Below are positions 29,050-36,675 of a stretch of DNA of 38,510 bases, one piece after another. Origin of the DNA: Deltaproteobacteria bacterium (GTDB lineage Bacteria > Bdellovibrionota_B > Oligoflexia > Oligoflexales > Bog-1112); contig JAHFAI010000016.1 in the NCBI GenBank assembly GCA_023250635.1, forward strand, positions 1 to 38,510, read 5' to 3'. The notes under the pieces are model-generated. The model was not told the DNA's origin and did not search any database. It saw only the letters and a program-made list of their open reading frames with translations. The translations under genes were made by a program, and so were the position numbers. Position 1 is the first letter of the stretch. Each line of letters starts with the position of its first letter.

Positions 29050-29955
29050 ATGTGGCACTACTATCCCATGGGCCCTGAAGTGCGCGGGTGCTTGGGCTTC
29101 CCCCCCATCTCCGCGGCAGAAAGCAGCTCGGGAGAAGCCGCGGACAAAGCTGGCTTCGCGGCTTTTCTCCAGGGAGAACTCAGGAATTTTCCCGTAGTCA
29201 GTAGCCAGCACTTAGGCAGGCTCCTCGACGAATTATTAGCCATGGATCTCCCCGAGGTGGTGCTGGCCCTAGCCGAGCAGTGGAGTGTTCATCTCCAGGA
29301 TAACGATCTCCAACAATTGCTTGCCTGTGGTGGGGCAGCGATGCTCTGCGCCCAGTTGGAGCGCGCTGAGGGGTATTTTCGTGCTGCCCAGCGCGCAGCC
29401 CCCCTGGAGCCGGCGCCTTACGTAAATACCGTACAAATTATGCTGACTGAGGGCCGCAGAGAAGAAGCCTGGCAGTGGTGCCTGAGCTGCTTAGCAGTGG
29501 AAGCAAATCATTATCCTCTCTGGCATCTGCTGGTCAGCACCATGGAACAACGCTTGGGAGCGCTCGATCTCCCTGAGCTGCGTACTCTGGCTGAGCGCTT
29601 TAATTCCTGGGCGGGAATGTCCCTAGTCGCGACCCTCAGCGCTGAGAATACCCCCTCCCTCAAGGTGGATCTGCTCAAACCTTACTACGAGGCTGGAGAG
29701 CTTAATCCCCAGTTCTTGCTGGAGTACACGGGGGCGCTGGGAGCAGCAGAACTCTACGAGGGAATTCCCGCAATTATTTGGCGGGCAAAAAAACTAGCAG
29801 CAGCCCCTCTTCCCTGGAAGTTGCTGCTCCACGGGGCCCAGGCGCAGCTGGCCCTGGGTGATGAGATGGCCTTTCAGAAAGCCGTGCAGGGACTGCGTCG
29901 CCGCAAAGACCTCCCCCAGGAGGTTCATGAGTATCTGGATGAGCTTATTTCCTAA
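29050..29955 (+). CDS. TPR-like hypothetical protein
   Basis: Start 2 nt after aspS stop; helical repeats such as LCAQLERAEGYFRAAQRAAPLEPAPYVNTVQIMLTEGRREEAWQWC. Confidence 0.65.
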   Translation: MWHYYPMGPEVRGCLGFPPISAAESSSGEAADKAGFAAFLQGELRNFPVVSSQHLGRLLDELLAMDLPEVVLALAEQWSVHLQDNDLQQLLACGGAAMLCAQLERAEGYFRAAQRAAPLEPAPYVNTVQIMLTEGRREEAWQWCLSCLAVEANHYPLWHLLVSTMEQRLGALDLPELRTLAERFNSWAGMSLVATLSAENTPSLKVDLLKPYYEAGELNPQFLLEYTGALGAAELYEGIPAIIWRAKKLAAAPLPWKLLLHGAQAQLALGDEMAFQKAVQGLRRRKDLPQEVHEYLDELIS

Positions 29956-30069
29956 ACCCAGCCCATGGCAGAGATAAGACGCCGTCTAGATTTTTCGTAT
30001 CTAATATGATAGCTTGACGGTATACACACGAACGAATGTATCCCCGTCTTAGCCCAGGATGGTACGGCC

Positions 30070-30567
30070 TTGTTTTTTTCTGCGCGCCTTCGAAGCAATC
30101 TGCGATCGTATTTACTTGGCTCCACCTGTGGAGCTCTGTTGACGGCTAGCTGTGTGCTGCTGTTGATCAATAAAGTTGCGGCAAATAGCCAGGAACGGGA
30201 TCTAAGCGCAGAGATTTTTATTGAGGGGGTGAGCTACGGACGCCTCGAGAATTTTGCCAAACTCAAACCCCTGATTAGTCCGCGGGAGAGCGCCAGTGGC
30301 ATTCTTGATTTGCCACTCGATCACACCTTTATTGCCGACAAGTCTCTGTTTGACTGGGCTAGAAATTATTCCCTCAATCCTCATACCCAGCCTCGGGATA
30401 TTGATCTGGTGCTCTGCAACAAGTTTGGCGAGGAAGTTGATCGCTACACCCTCGTGCAAACCAAACCCTATCTTTCTTCGATCGAAGTGGCTGAGTCCTC
30501 CCTGGGAGGCTATAGCGAAAGCATCCAGGTGTTTGTGCAAGATATAATTCATCATGGCCAATTATGA
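30070..30567 (+). CDS. Membrane-anchored protein resembling phage T4 gp19-type tail-tube domain
   Basis: TTG start with N-terminal TM (LGSTCGALLTASCVLLLI), then GVSYGRLENFAKLKPLI...LDHTFIADKSLFDWARNY...RDIDLVLCNKFGEEVDRYTLVQTKPYLSSIEVAESSLGGYSESIQVFVQDI, in the order typical of gp19-like proteins. Confidence 0.5.
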   Translation: MFFSARLRSNLRSYLLGSTCGALLTASCVLLLINKVAANSQERDLSAEIFIEGVSYGRLENFAKLKPLISPRESASGILDLPLDHTFIADKSLFDWARNYSLNPHTQPRDIDLVLCNKFGEEVDRYTLVQTKPYLSSIEVAESSLGGYSESIQVFVQDIIHHGQL

Positions 30568-32018
30568 GGGGTATGCTGCTTGGCCTCGTTTTTTTTCTTG
30601 CCTGCTTGACCTCCTGCATCGATCAATTTCAGCACCTGCCAAGACCCCCTAGCAGCGTAACCCTAAGTCCGAATGAAGCAGCTTCCCCGCGTCTGCGGGA
30701 AGTACCAGGCCCCTCCCTCGCGGTAGAAACCATTCAGCTCGCAGCGGGCAGCACCGCTGATATGGTGGCCTTGCAGAGCAGCTCGGGAGAGAGCTGTTCT
30801 CGGGGGGCGGCAAGCACCGTCTGGCAGCTTGAAGCGACGGTGCTGACCAGCAAGCTTGAGCTGCGAATTACCACCAGCAGCACGAGCCCCTACAAGATCC
30901 TGATTGCTGTCGCTCAGACTCAGGTGGAATTAGCCAGTCCTGGAACTGCCCTCAGTCGCTTGGCGCAGTCGGCCTGTGCGGCGCAGCACCAGGCTGCATC
31001 CTCAGAGGTTGAGCAGGCGTTGCTGCCGCTTTTGTCGAGTCTCGCTCCTAGCTGTGCCTGGCACTGGCAGCAGCAGGGCTTTGTGTGTTCTCCCGCCGCA
31101 ATGAGCGAGGTGGAGGGAAATGCGGCCCTAAGCGGGCTCAAAAACGCTTTTTTGGGGCTGTCGGCCCGTCCGCCCTACGTGTTGCTACGTCGACTCAGTA
31201 TGCTGGAGCAGTTGGGTGAGATCGCTGCTGCTCCTCCGGCTGAACGCAGTATCAGCAGCAAGCAGTTCTGTCGTGGTCTCGAACAGTCCCTCGCTTCGGA
31301 AAAGCCCTTGGTGATGAATTCCCCCCTGTGGAAGCAGGCTTTTTGCGCAGCCTCATCGTGGCAGGAGCAAGAACAGGCCTATGGGGTGGGTCTTCACTAC
31401 GGGATTGCCGAGTTGAGTTTTCTCAAGCATCTCGCCGCGAGTAGCACTCGTAAAGGCAGGCTGAGCATTCAGCTTCCCCAGAGTAATTTTGAAGACAAAG
31501 AACTGTGGTTAAAACTCGAGGCCGAGGCTGATGTTGGTAACGGCATTTGGCAGCAGGCCCTGGAACAGTTCGGCCCAGGCTTTGTGGAGCAGCTGCGGAT
31601 GAATTGGCATTCCCGCTGGCATCCGCTTTTTAGTGCCAGCCCCGAGCAAATTACCGTGGCGACGATACTCGGCTTGCTCAAGTCGGGCAGCCTTGAGGTG
31701 AACAAAGAGCCCAATAACCAAGAAGCGGCCCCGGCCCTCGCTAATGCGCCCAGCTATTTAAGCAGTTCCCTGCTAGGTGAGACAACCTTTTCGCTGAGTA
31801 ATGGTCATTTTAAAGTGCTGCATCTTCCCCTGGGTCATTATCGCTATACCCTCTACGATTTACCGGTTGATGATGCCAATTGGGCGCCGACTCAGGTAGG
31901 CAAAAAGAGCCAGGGTTCCCTCGCCTGGAATCAGCCAGCCCCGCAGCCGATTATTGCCAGCTGGGAGCAGCCGGCTGCGGGTACGACCTTGGTGGAAAGC
32001 CCGGTTGCTCCTCGCTGA
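30564..32018 (+). CDS. Hypothetical lipoprotein
   Basis: ATGA overlap with the preceding ORF; signal peptide with lipobox LACLTSC. Confidence 0.75.
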   Translation: MRGMLLGLVFFLACLTSCIDQFQHLPRPPSSVTLSPNEAASPRLREVPGPSLAVETIQLAAGSTADMVALQSSSGESCSRGAASTVWQLEATVLTSKLELRITTSSTSPYKILIAVAQTQVELASPGTALSRLAQSACAAQHQAASSEVEQALLPLLSSLAPSCAWHWQQQGFVCSPAAMSEVEGNAALSGLKNAFLGLSARPPYVLLRRLSMLEQLGEIAAAPPAERSISSKQFCRGLEQSLASEKPLVMNSPLWKQAFCAASSWQEQEQAYGVGLHYGIAELSFLKHLAASSTRKGRLSIQLPQSNFEDKELWLKLEAEADVGNGIWQQALEQFGPGFVEQLRMNWHSRWHPLFSASPEQITVATILGLLKSGSLEVNKEPNNQEAAPALANAPSYLSSSLLGETTFSLSNGHFKVLHLPLGHYRYTLYDLPVDDANWAPTQVGKKSQGSLAWNQPAPQPIIASWEQPAAGTTLVESPVAPR

Positions 32019-32054
32019 TTTGTAGAGCTGTAGCATGCTGCAAAAGCAAGAATC

Positions 32055-32063
32055 TGCTATAAT
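32055..32063 (+). promoter_or_regulatory. Extended -10 promoter element
   Basis: TGCTATAAT, followed by AAGGAG (32084-32089) and ATG at 32096. Confidence 0.5.
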
Positions 32064-32095
32064 CTAGCTACTATTACCCCCCCAAGGAGAAACCT

Positions 32096-32893
32096 ATGAA
32101 GCTTGATCGCTTGCTGCTGCTCTGCTTGCTGCTGCTGACGCTGCCCAATTGCCAGAGCGGAGAAAAGAAAAACCCCCCACGTAGCAATCTTCCCCCGGAT
32201 AATCCTACACCTCACGAGGAGGAGCAGAGTTCTCACGAGGAGGAACAGAGCTCTCCCTCCCTCGTTTCTCCCCTCCAGCTCCGTGTCTTTGGCTGGCATA
32301 TCCCGCCCCAACAAGAGAAGGGCGATCTTATTCCCCCCCAGTTCGGCAAGAGGTTTACCACAACTAATGGGGCAAGCTATGTTTGCGGCTATGATAATCC
32401 TGCGAAGAAGGACTTGTTCTGGACTGCATTTACTCTGGTACTGTGGAGGGCGGATGGAGATGGCAAAGATAAGATTGAGATCCTCACCCAGGCACGAAAA
32501 CACAGCAAAGTAATCGAAGCGCCAGGCGGGCATCTTCACGACGGTGCTTCCTGGCGCGAAGGTGCAGCCCAGGAGTTGATGGAAGAAGCCGGAATCACCG
32601 TTCCCAGCGCCAAGTTGCTGTATCTGCAAGGGGGTGATTTGAAAGAAAGGGCGTCCAAAAAGAGCTATTCTGGCAATGTGAATTTCTTCGTTGTTTTTGC
32701 AAAAGCCAAACCTAACACTACCCTGAGCCATGAGAACGATCCCGCCTACGGACACCAATGGCTCAACTTACATACGGTCTATGAAGAAGCTAAGGCTGAA
32801 CAAGCAATTGCCTGGAATAAAAACGGCAAATATTACCGATTTTTCCGCGGACACGTTATCGAGTTTGGCAAAAAAGTCCTGGGCTGGAACTAA
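32096..32893 (+). CDS. Exported (possible lipoprotein) Nudix-like hydrolase
   Basis: Signal peptide MKLDRLLLLCLLLLTLPNCQSG; Nudix-like box GHLHDGASWREGAAQELMEEAGI; HEEEQSS direct duplication in the linker. Confidence 0.7.
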   Translation: MKLDRLLLLCLLLLTLPNCQSGEKKNPPRSNLPPDNPTPHEEEQSSHEEEQSSPSLVSPLQLRVFGWHIPPQQEKGDLIPPQFGKRFTTTNGASYVCGYDNPAKKDLFWTAFTLVLWRADGDGKDKIEILTQARKHSKVIEAPGGHLHDGASWREGAAQELMEEAGITVPSAKLLYLQGGDLKERASKKSYSGNVNFFVVFAKAKPNTTLSHENDPAYGHQWLNLHTVYEEAKAEQAIAWNKNGKYYRFFRGHVIEFGKKVLGWN

Positions 32894-32918
32894 CCCGTCT
32901 CCGTCTCCGTCTCCGTCC

Positions 32919-32996
32919 CCGTCATCCTGAGCGAAGCGAAGGACCTCCCAAGTTACTGTATAGTTGGGAGGTCCTTCGCTTCGCTCAGGATGACGG
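32919..32996. repeat. Perfect palindrome family A, 33-bp arms, 12-nt loop
   Basis: CCGTCATCCTGAGCGAAGCGAAGGACCTCCCAA-gttactgtatag-TTGGGAGGTCCTTCGCTTCGCTCAGGATGACGG. Confidence 0.97.
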
Positions 32997-33081
32997 AAAA
33001 TGAAGGATGACGGAAAATGAAGGATGACGGAAAATGGAGGATGACGGAAAATGGAGGATGACGGAAAATGAAGGATGACGG
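32988..33081. repeat. 17-bp tandem repeat (GGATGACGGAAAATGRA), 5 units plus partial
   Basis: GGATGACGG recurs at 32988, 33005, 33022, 33039, 33056 and 33073. Confidence 0.97.
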
Positions 33082-33162
33082 CTTGTGTCCATACGAATTT
33101 TCGATAATACTTAGATAAGTACTATGGATAATTCCCCTTAATTTGGCGTAAAGGACTGAAAG

Positions 33163-35811
33163 ATGATTGTAAAACAAGGTCTATTTTGGCGGTTCTCCGC
33201 TGGAATTACCGTGGTCTGTGCGGTAATGATATTCGGGCTTGCCTCGTGCAAATCCACCAGGAAGGATACTGCTCCCCGAGAGTCCATGGGCCCCCAAAGT
33301 GCGGGGGATAACAGTGGTGGAGGTGGTGGTAGCGGTGACAGCAGTGGTGACAGCAGCGGTGACAGCGGTGCTACGGGGGGGGGAAGCAGTGCTGCACCAA
33401 CGAGTCCGCCCAGTATCGATAGTCTAGATGCGACGGCCAACGTCATTGGCGGTAACACGGTAGAGACGGTCAGGGCGAATGTTAGCGGTGATGGTAGGTT
33501 TGACTATATAGAATTTTACGTCTGTTCTGCCTCAGCGGATTGTAGCATTACTCCAGCCCAGGAATCGTCCATAGCAAGTATGAGTTTCCCCGAGGCTCCC
33601 GTTGGCACCGATACGGTTATGGCTCGTGCCTGTTTTCGCGATTCTAGCGTCGGCTGTGGGGATTATGCCAGCGTGTCTTTTACCCAGCCTGCAGTGGTAG
33701 ATCCAGTTTTGCAAACACAGATGATTGCTGAAAAACAAGCTTCAGCTGAGATTCTCGATACCAGCAAGTCCATCGTGGCGACGGCGACAAACTATGTCAA
33801 CTCGCCTTCAGGACAGGAAGCTGGGACTGATTTCAAAAAAGCTATGGATAATATTAGCAAGCTCGGCCCCGATGCTACGAATAATATTCTTTCTCAGAAC
33901 GGCCAACCGCCACCGCCTGATTCAGGGGCTGGCGGTGCCGGTGGTGATGCGGGAACTGGGGGCTCTGGGGTCGCTGGTGATTCGGGAACTGGGGGCTCTG
34001 GGGTCGCTGGTGATGCGGGAACTGGGGGCTCTGGGGCTGCGGGAACTGGGGCGGGAATGTCGCAGGCTCAGCCTGGCCCCGCTTCTTCGAGGGCTAGCAG
34101 CAATGCTGGCAATATAGCGCTTATTACCATTGGTTCAACCTTTATTGCAGGTGGTGCTGCGACAGCAATTGCAGCGTTTGCTTTACAGAAAAGAGAAGCT
34201 ATAAAACTTAACCAAGCCGTTGCGGATCTCGCAGAAAAGATCAAGTCGGGTACCACTGACTATGAGGCCCAAGTCGTCGCAGTTAGAAACGCGAAGGAGG
34301 ATTATAATAAGGCTTTAGCTATAGCGCATGAAAAGATAGATCTTACATGGAAGGAGCTATCTTTGAGTGTTATTCAACTTGAGAATGAGAGAGTATTAGC
34401 ACGAGCGGAAGCAGAGCAAGAGAGAAAGGTATCTTTAGAGGTAGAGAAAAGATGGAAAGAATTCTCTCTCGATGTGCAAACCCTAGCGCTAAGCCAGGAG
34501 GAGTTACAATTAGCGGAAAATACTGTCTTAGCATTAGAAGCAGAAAAGCAGCAGTTTCTTTTGGATAAAGACACTCAGGCAGCAGCAGTAAAAGAAAAAG
34601 TTGACGCATTACAGCTTGAGATTGCTCAACGACAGAAGTCCGCTACGGAGGCAGAGAATGAATTAACTAAGTTAGAAAAACTTTGGGAGACAACAGATAA
34701 ACAACCGTTTTTTGATCTAAAAAACGAGCTTGATAAGGAAATGGTAAAATGGAAAAGAGAGATATGTAAAACTTGTGAATTTAGAACTAAAGGCGAAATA
34801 ATATCTGTTTACGTTGACAAGAAGATAGAAATGATATTAGACCTTGCTGAGAATGAAATTGAGGTTTCCAAAACAAGTAAGCTGTCACAAGAAATACAAG
34901 AGAGCATTAAAAAATCATTTGATGATTTTAAGCCCAAATATATTTTGACTGCTCACTCAGCTTCTGTTGCTAAGAGTAAAAAAGACAATTTTGATAACTT
35001 TCACTCCTCTGAGAAAGGGAAGCTTCTAGCTAAACATCAGTCTGATGTAAAGTTATTAGCTCAATTAGAAGTAGATTTTAAAACATTGCAAGCTGCAAAA
35101 GAATTCCCTTCTTCGAGCTTTGAGGCTGCTCTTACGCGGGCTTCAAAAACTCTAGTAGAGAAAAAAACAATAGTAGAAGATCTGTTGCAAAAAGAAGAAT
35201 TTGCAAAAATTTTGGCAGAGAGGAATCTTCCTGGCCGCTCTACAATAGCAGAGAGGGTTTCTCTCGTTCTGAGTGAAAGCTCGATGAAGATAGTTTCTCA
35301 TGAGACAGTTGGTGGGGCCATGAGGGCGACAATCGACCAGAGTTTTTCGGATCTTGACGCAGCAGCGATAGTGGCAGCAAAAACAAAGCAATCAGACTTT
35401 GAAAAAGAAAAAGTTGCACCTGAGCGAGCTTCTCTAAGTGAACGTAATTCTAGCTTGGAAGCCTTACAGAAGCGCCTAGAAGAACTACACAAAGGCATTC
35501 CTGCCGCCAAGGCTCTTGAGGCAGAGAAAGTAAGAGTTGCGGAACTAGAAAGTAAGGCACGTATAGTCGGAGGGGGTGGGCTCGGTGCAATGGCGGCTGG
35601 TATCGTTTCTACTGCGGTTGGTGCGGAAGCAATGAAGTTGACAAGCACTTCTCCTGCCAAGATGCGTAATAAGATGAGTGATGAAGAATTTGCCCTCTGG
35701 CAAATGAGTAAGCACGAAGCAAAAGCGCGTGAATTAAACGTTAGGCGTAGTCAAGCTCGCGTGAATAGTATCCGCCAAATCAAATTTGGGGGACATTCAC
35801 CGAAACCTTAA
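33163..35811 (+). CDS. Tandem-paralog lipoprotein 1: conserved N-terminal module, Gly-rich linker, TM, long coiled coil, second hydrophobic segment
   Basis: Lipobox FGLASC; N-terminal ~290 aa clearly paralogous to 36676-38433; AGNIALITIGSTFIAGGAATAIAAFAL TM; Glu/Lys-rich coiled coil. Confidence 0.85.
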   Translation: MIVKQGLFWRFSAGITVVCAVMIFGLASCKSTRKDTAPRESMGPQSAGDNSGGGGGSGDSSGDSSGDSGATGGGSSAAPTSPPSIDSLDATANVIGGNTVETVRANVSGDGRFDYIEFYVCSASADCSITPAQESSIASMSFPEAPVGTDTVMARACFRDSSVGCGDYASVSFTQPAVVDPVLQTQMIAEKQASAEILDTSKSIVATATNYVNSPSGQEAGTDFKKAMDNISKLGPDATNNILSQNGQPPPPDSGAGGAGGDAGTGGSGVAGDSGTGGSGVAGDAGTGGSGAAGTGAGMSQAQPGPASSRASSNAGNIALITIGSTFIAGGAATAIAAFALQKREAIKLNQAVADLAEKIKSGTTDYEAQVVAVRNAKEDYNKALAIAHEKIDLTWKELSLSVIQLENERVLARAEAEQERKVSLEVEKRWKEFSLDVQTLALSQEELQLAENTVLALEAEKQQFLLDKDTQAAAVKEKVDALQLEIAQRQKSATEAENELTKLEKLWETTDKQPFFDLKNELDKEMVKWKREICKTCEFRTKGEIISVYVDKKIEMILDLAENEIEVSKTSKLSQEIQESIKKSFDDFKPKYILTAHSASVAKSKKDNFDNFHSSEKGKLLAKHQSDVKLLAQLEVDFKTLQAAKEFPSSSFEAALTRASKTLVEKKTIVEDLLQKEEFAKILAERNLPGRSTIAERVSLVLSESSMKIVSHETVGGAMRATIDQSFSDLDAAAIVAAKTKQSDFEKEKVAPERASLSERNSSLEALQKRLEELHKGIPAAKALEAEKVRVAELESKARIVGGGGLGAMAAGIVSTAVGAEAMKLTSTSPAKMRNKMSDEEFALWQMSKHEAKARELNVRRSQARVNSIRQIKFGGHSPKP
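33946..34044 (+). repeat. 33-bp in-frame tandem repeat (GDAGTGGSGVA)3
   Basis: gatgcgggaactgggggctctggggtcgctggt units starting at 33946, 33979 and 34012. Confidence 0.95.
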
Positions 35812-35814
35812 TCA

Positions 35815-35840
35815 GGCGCTGGCGCGAAAGCGCCAGCGCC
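35815..35840 (+). repeat. Perfect 11-bp hairpin with GAAA tetraloop (palindrome family B), 3 nt after stop codon
   Basis: GGCGCTGGCGC-GAAA-GCGCCAGCGCC; degenerate copies GGCGTTGCCGC-GAAA-GCGCCAGCGCC at 36049-36074 and 36300-36325. Confidence 0.95.
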
Positions 35841-35920
35841 GTGTCCTGACGAACGCAGTGAGGAAGGATCTTTCACATAACATCATTTCTCATTTGCATT
35901 TGAAGGGGAGTCATCCCTCC

Positions 35921-35970
35921 GTCGCTCTCCGTCGCTCTCCGTCGCTCTCCGTCGCTCTCCGTCGCTCTCC
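35921..35970. repeat. 10-bp VNTR GTCGCTCTCC x5
   Basis: Direct reading, abuts palindrome A left arm. Confidence 0.97.
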
Positions 35971-36150
35971 GTCATCCTGAGCGAAGCGAAGGACCTCCCA
36001 AGTTACTTGTCGATTTGATTTGGGGGACACTCACCGAAACCTTAATCAGGCGTTGCCGCGAAAGCGCCAGCGCCGTGTCCTGACGAACGCAGTGAGGAAG
36101 GATCTTTCACATAATATCATTTCTCATTTCTCATTTGCATTTGAAGAGGA

Positions 36151-36220
36151 GTCGCTCTCCGTCGCTCTCCGTCGCTCTCCGTCGCTCTCCGTCGCTCTCC
36201 GTCGCTCTCCGTCGCTCTCC
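36151..36220. repeat. 10-bp VNTR GTCGCTCTCC x7
   Basis: Direct reading, abuts palindrome A left arm. Confidence 0.97.
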
Positions 36221-36401
36221 GTCATCCTGAGCGAAGCGAAGGACCTCCCAAGTTACTTGTCAGAAGTGATTTGGGGGACACTCACCGAAACCTTAATCAG
36301 GCGTTGCCGCGAAAGCGCCAGCGCCGTGTCCTGACGAACGCAGTGAGGAAGGATCTTTCACATAATATCATTTCTCATTTCTCATTTGCATTTGAAGAGG
36401 A

Positions 36402-36481
36402 GTCGCTCTCCGTCGCTCTCCGTCGCTCTCCGTCGCTCTCCGTCGCTCTCCGTCGCTCTCCGTCGCTCTCCGTCGCTCTCC
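36402..36481. repeat. 10-bp VNTR GTCGCTCTCC x8
   Basis: Direct reading, abuts palindrome A left arm. Confidence 0.97.
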
Positions 36482-36549
36482 GTCATCCTGAGCGAAGCGA
36501 AGGACCTCCCAAGTTACTTGTCAGAAGGGGAGTCATCCCTCCGTCGCTC

Positions 36550-36629
36550 TCCGTCATCCTGAGCGAAGCGAAGGACCTCCCAAGTTACTTCATAGTTGGG
36601 AGGTCCTTCGCTTCGCTCAGGATGACGGA
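36550..36629. repeat. Palindrome family A, full copy, 12-nt loop
   Basis: TCCGTCATCCTGAGCGAAGCGAAGGACCTCCCAA-gttacttcatag-TTGGGAGGTCCTTCGCTTCGCTCAGGATGACGGA. Confidence 0.97.
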
Positions 36630-36675
36630 GGGATGACCTGAGTCGTTTTCTTAATTTAGCATAAAGGACTGAAAG

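Larger units (their letters stand above)
35784..36528. repeat. Compound segmental tandem repeat: CDS 3' end, hairpin B, VNTR, left half of palindrome A
   Basis: ATTTGGGGGACAYTCACCGAAACCTTAATCAGGCG starts at 35784, 36018 and 36269, each followed by the same series of sub-elements. Confidence 0.95.

Noticed and set aside
31940-31981. Inverted repeat CCCGCAGCCG...CGGCTGCGGG near the end of the 30564-32018 lipoprotein gene
   Set aside because: Lies inside coding sequence with no T-run; not convincing as a terminator.
32953-33177. 74-aa minus-strand ORF with FRHPPFSVILHF repeats
   Set aside because: Translation of the 17-bp tandem repeat and palindrome A; not a gene.
35784-36629. Possible CRISPR array
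   Set aside because: Repeats are compound tandem duplications with spacers that are themselves repeats (VNTR units); no unique spacers of constant length and no cas genes.
35786-36636. Three plus-strand ORFs (35786-35980, 36020-36334, 36271-36636) with SVALRRSPS repeats
   Set aside because: Generated by the 10-bp VNTR and repeat array in a shifted frame; near-identical because the DNA is repeated, not because of a protein family.
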